Shown here piece by piece: positions 61,425-64,000 of a DNA stretch of 64,000 nucleotides (position 1 is the first letter of the stretch; every line of letters starts with the position of its first letter). The DNA is taken from NCBI RefSeq assembly GCF_001542815.1, contig NZ_CP006992.1:1679501-1743500 (forward strand). The letters run 5' to 3'. Under the pieces are notes generated by a model. The model searched no databases. It saw nothing but the letters and a program-made list of their open reading frames with translations, and was not told the origin of the DNA. Both the position numbers and the translations under genes were made by a program. Source of the DNA: Methylobacterium sp. AMS5. Lineage in GTDB: Bacteria > Pseudomonadota > Alphaproteobacteria > Rhizobiales > Beijerinckiaceae.

Positions 61425-62579
61425 ATGCTGGCCAAGATTGTGCAGCCGGCCTTGAAAGACGGATCACGCCTCGTGTCAGCCCATTCTTTCTCCCGCAGGC
61501 ACCTGCTCGGCGGTGCGGCCGCCCTCTCGCTCGGCGCGCTGCCTTTCGGCCGCGCCCGGGCCGCCGGCCCGCTCACCGTCGGCTTCATCTATGTCGGGCC
61601 GAAGGACGATTACGGCTACAACCAAGCCCACGCCCAAGGGGCTGCCGCCCTCAAGGCGATCCCCGGCCTCCAGGTCGTCGAGGAGGAGAACGTCCGCGAG
61701 ACCACCGACGTCCAGAAGTCCATGGAGAGCATGATCAACCTGGACGGGGCGGGTCTCATCTTCCCGACCTCCTTCGGTTATTTCGACCCGCATGTGCTGA
61801 TTGAGGCCAAGAAGAACCCGAAGGTGCAGTTCCGCCATTGCGGCGGCCTCTGGACCGAGGCGAACCCGAAGAACGCCGGCTCGTATTTCGGCTACATCGC
61901 GCAAGGGCAGTACCTGAACGGCATCGCCGCCGCCCACGCCTCGAAGTCGAAGCGTCTCGGCTTCGTCGCCGCCAAGCCGGTCCCGCAGGTGCTCAACAAC
62001 GTCAACGGCTTCCTCCTCGGCGCGCGCAGCGTCGACCCGTCCATCACCCTGCAGGTGATCTTCACCGGCGAATGGTCGCTCGCGGTCAAGGAGGCGGAGG
62101 CGACCAACGCGCTCATCGACGGGGGCGCCGACGTGATCACCTGCCACGTCGACGGCCCCAAGGTCGTGGTCGAGACCGCCGCGCGGCGCGGGGCCTTCGT
62201 CTGCGGCTACCACGCCGACCAGTCGGCGCTCGCCAAGGACAAGTACCTGACCGGCGCCGAGTGGAACTGGGCCTCGATCTACAAGGGCTTCGTCGCCGAC
62301 ATGCAGGCGGGCAAGGCGCCCCCGAACTTCGTGCGCGGCGGCCTGCCGGACGGATTCGTGAAGATGAGCCCCTACGGGCCCGCGGTGTCCGAGGCGGCAC
62401 GCCGCAACGCCGACGCGGTCAAGGCCGAGATGATGAAGGGCGGCTTCGCCATCATCAGGGGCCCGCTCAAGGACAACAAGGGCAACGAGATCGCCGGCCC
62501 CGGCACGGCCCTGGCCGAGAACGCGATCGAGCTGGAGAAGACCAACTACCTCGTCGAGGGTGTGAAGGGCTCGGCCTGA
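61425..62579 (+). CDS. BMP-family substrate-binding protein (nucleoside/purine type) with Tat leader
   Basis: A periplasmic binding protein of the BMP/PnrA family (about 384 aa). SFSRRHLLGGAAALSLGALP is a Tat-type leader, with maturation near RARAAG. The mature part has TVGFIYVGPKDDYGYNQAHA, then GAGLIFPTSFGYFDPHVLIE, GGADVITCHVDGPKVVVETA and VCGYHADQSALAKDKYLTGA, all typical of BMP lipoprotein-like purine receptors. Unlike classic BMP proteins it has no lipobox. ATG 61425 was taken because it gives a normal leader; a GTG at 61473 is nearer the Arg pair and possible. It may serve both flanking permease sets. Confidence 0.88.
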   Translation: MLAKIVQPALKDGSRLVSAHSFSRRHLLGGAAALSLGALPFGRARAAGPLTVGFIYVGPKDDYGYNQAHAQGAAALKAIPGLQVVEEENVRETTDVQKSMESMINLDGAGLIFPTSFGYFDPHVLIEAKKNPKVQFRHCGGLWTEANPKNAGSYFGYIAQGQYLNGIAAAHASKSKRLGFVAAKPVPQVLNNVNGFLLGARSVDPSITLQVIFTGEWSLAVKEAEATNALIDGGADVITCHVDGPKVVVETAARRGAFVCGYHADQSALAKDKYLTGAEWNWASIYKGFVADMQAGKAPPNFVRGGLPDGFVKMSPYGPAVSEAARRNADAVKAEMMKGGFAIIRGPLKDNKGNEIAGPGTALAENAIELEKTNYLVEGVKGSA

Positions 62580-62683
62580 TGCGGCCCCCGCCGTCGCGCG
62601 GTGCGGGCGAGCCTGCGCATCGGGGTGGGGCGGTGAGGACGGCCTGGCACGGTTTCTGCCGCTCGGCGGGCGAGGACTGAGCG

Positions 62684-63841
62684 ATGGCCGCTGACACCAC
62701 CGCCCCTGCACGGCCGCTCGTGGAGAGCACCGTGAGCAGCCCGGACCATCCGCCGGCCTCGCTCCAGGCCCGGGCCTGGCTCGCGCGCCGGGCCGAGGCC
62801 CTGGCGATCCCGATCGGAGCGGTCATCGCCGGCTTCCTGCTGTTCTCCCTCTTCCTCCTCGCCCTCGGAAAGAGCCCGCTCGCTTTCCTCGACCTCGTCT
62901 GGCGCGGCGGCTTCGGCTCGCCCTTCGCCCTTCAGAACAGCCTGCAGCGTGCCGCGCCCCTGCTGCTCGCCGCGCTCTGCGTGGCTCTGCCCGCCCGGCT
63001 CGGACTCGTGGTGATCGGCGGCGAGGGCGCGATCGTGCTGGGAGGCGTCGCCGCGGCGGCTGCGGCGCAGCCGCTCCAGGGTTTTCCACCGATGCTCGCG
63101 GTGCCGCTGATGGCACTCGCCGCGGCAGGGGCCGGGGCGGCCTGGATCGGCGCCGTCGGCGCGCTGCGCGCCTATCGCGGCGTCAACGAGACCATCGCGA
63201 GCCTGCTGATGTCCTACATCGCGATCGCGCTCTCGAACCACCTGATCGAGGGCCTGCTGCGCGACGCCGGCAGCCTCAACAAGCCCTCCACCTGGCCGAT
63301 CGGCGAGGCGTTCGCTGTCGGCCCCATGCCGGGCCTGGAGGTTCACTGGGGCCTCGGCATCGGCATTCTCGCCTGCCTGGCCGCCTACGGGCTGACCGAG
63401 CGCACCACGATCGGCTTCGCCGCGCGCATCGCGGGCGGCAACGTGCGGGCCGCGCAGATTCAGGGATTGCCGGTCGGGCGGCTCGTCGTCGGCTTCACCG
63501 CGCTCGGCGGCGCCTGCGCGGCGCTGGCCGGCTTCTTCGAGGTCGCGGCGGTGCACGGCAACGCCAACGCCTCGCTCAATGCGGGCTTCGGCTATACCGG
63601 CATCCTCGTCGCCTTCCTCGCCCGCCACAATCCCCTGGCGATCCTGCCCGTGGCCTTCCTGCTCGGCGGCATCGAAGCCTCGAACGGGCTGATCCAGCGC
63701 CGGATGCAGCTGCCCGACGCCACGGTCCTCGTGCTCGAAGGGCTGCTCTTCCTCGTCGTGCTCGTCAGCGAGACGCTCTACGGGCGCTTCAAGCTGTTCA
63801 GCCCGCATCTCTGGGCCGAGAAGCGCGGAGCGGCGTCGTGA
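62684..63841 (+). CDS. ABC transporter permease (second BMP-type system, first permease)
   Basis: A 385-aa permease of the same family as 59259, with GKSPLAFLDLVWRGGFGSPF, LQRAAPLLLAALCVALPARL then GLVVIGGEGAIVLGG, and GVNETIASLLMSYIAIALSN. It is only distantly similar to the first permease (59259), so it is a separate system rather than a recent duplication. The polar N-terminus of about 40 residues before TM1 is longer than usual. It follows the binding protein after a 104-bp gap with no ATPase between them. Confidence 0.9.
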   Translation: MAADTTAPARPLVESTVSSPDHPPASLQARAWLARRAEALAIPIGAVIAGFLLFSLFLLALGKSPLAFLDLVWRGGFGSPFALQNSLQRAAPLLLAALCVALPARLGLVVIGGEGAIVLGGVAAAAAAQPLQGFPPMLAVPLMALAAAGAGAAWIGAVGALRAYRGVNETIASLLMSYIAIALSNHLIEGLLRDAGSLNKPSTWPIGEAFAVGPMPGLEVHWGLGIGILACLAAYGLTERTTIGFAARIAGGNVRAAQIQGLPVGRLVVGFTALGGACAALAGFFEVAAVHGNANASLNAGFGYTGILVAFLARHNPLAILPVAFLLGGIEASNGLIQRRMQLPDATVLVLEGLLFLVVLVSETLYGRFKLFSPHLWAEKRGAAS

Positions 63842-63863
63842 GAGCCGGTAGGGGGCCGACGGA

Positions 63864-64000
63864 ATGAGCGACGATCTCGGCCTGGGAACCGTGCTGCTCG
63901 CCGTGATCGGCGGGGCGATCCGCGTCTCGACGCCGTTCCTGTTCGTGAGCCTCGGCGAGACCATCACCGAGCGCTCGGGACGCATCAATCTCGGGCTGGA
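63864..64000 (+). CDS. ABC transporter permease (second BMP-type system, second permease), 5' part
   Basis: The first 45 codons of a second permease: MSDDLGLGTVLLAVIGGAIR then VSTPFLFVSLGETITERSGR and INLGL. The TPFLFVSLGE...RSGRINLGL block is the same signature as at 60347, so identity is clear despite truncation by the window edge. GGGGG upstream at 63851-63855 may be its ribosome site. Confidence 0.88.
   Translation, partial: MSDDLGLGTVLLAVIGGAIRVSTPFLFVSLGETITERSGRINLGL

Overview
The window reads as chromosomal DNA of a GC-rich alphaproteobacterium, most likely Methylobacterium/Methylorubrum or a close Rhizobiales relative. The grounds are the strong GC bias at third codon positions, the gene families present, and the mosaic of short palindromic intergenic repeats at 8946-9157. 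This is a judgement from style and content; no rRNA or complete tRNA is present to confirm it.

Layout. (1) 1-8705, carbohydrate-related housekeeping: the 5' part of a LacI-type regulator divergent from a GH15 glucoamylase/trehalase-like enzyme, a Tat-exported amidohydrolase, a SemiSWEET sugar carrier, a LysR regulator, a Gfo/Idh/MocA oxidoreductase and an MFS exporter. (2) 9152-18705, a polyol/sugar-acid catabolic block: iolE, an inositol-type MFS importer, an SDR, an enolase-superfamily dehydratase/racemase, iolD and an M24 hydrolase on the minus strand, facing an HpcH/HpaI aldolase and an IclR regulator on the plus strand. The divergent promoter between them carries two similar inverted repeats. 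(3) 18713-29870: an unusual royal-jelly-like propeller fused to a VOC domain, a stand-alone VOC protein, a three-gene membrane FAD dehydrogenase (small subunit, GMC flavoprotein, tri-haem cytochrome c), an OprB porin, and a chemoreceptor followed by an orphan sugar-binding protein.

(4) About 30163-50420 is accessory DNA. Its left side is IS debris: an IS110 fragment fused to an IS5 fragment, then an IS5-type element that cuts two unrelated genes. Its right side has an ISL3-type tail, a frameshifted tyrosine integrase and the 3' half of a tRNA-Gly(CCC) gene, which looks like an island attachment site. An IS3-type remnant follows. Between them lies a single minus-strand operon of about 15 kb. 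It encodes giant exported-type proteins that I cannot assign to any named family: a Tat-signal protein of about 2,900 residues now broken by one base in a G7 tract, an 1,860-residue protein, a small Cys-rich secreted protein, and another secreted protein truncated by the IS element. This operon is the best candidate for an undescribed system.

(5) 50440-64000, nucleobase and ureide use: an NCS2 permease, an HpxZ/AtzH-like protein, an AtzE amidase, AtzG and a cysteine hydrolase on the minus strand. A Tsx-like outer membrane protein, an 8-oxoguanine deaminase and two adjacent sets of BMP-type nucleoside ABC transporter genes follow on the plus strand. Together they would bring purine-type nucleobases or nucleosides across both membranes, deaminate them and hydrolyse the carbamoyl products.

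Protein names rest on motif and family recognition by eye, with no database search. Translation starts were chosen from Shine-Dalgarno-like sequences and signal peptides where visible.
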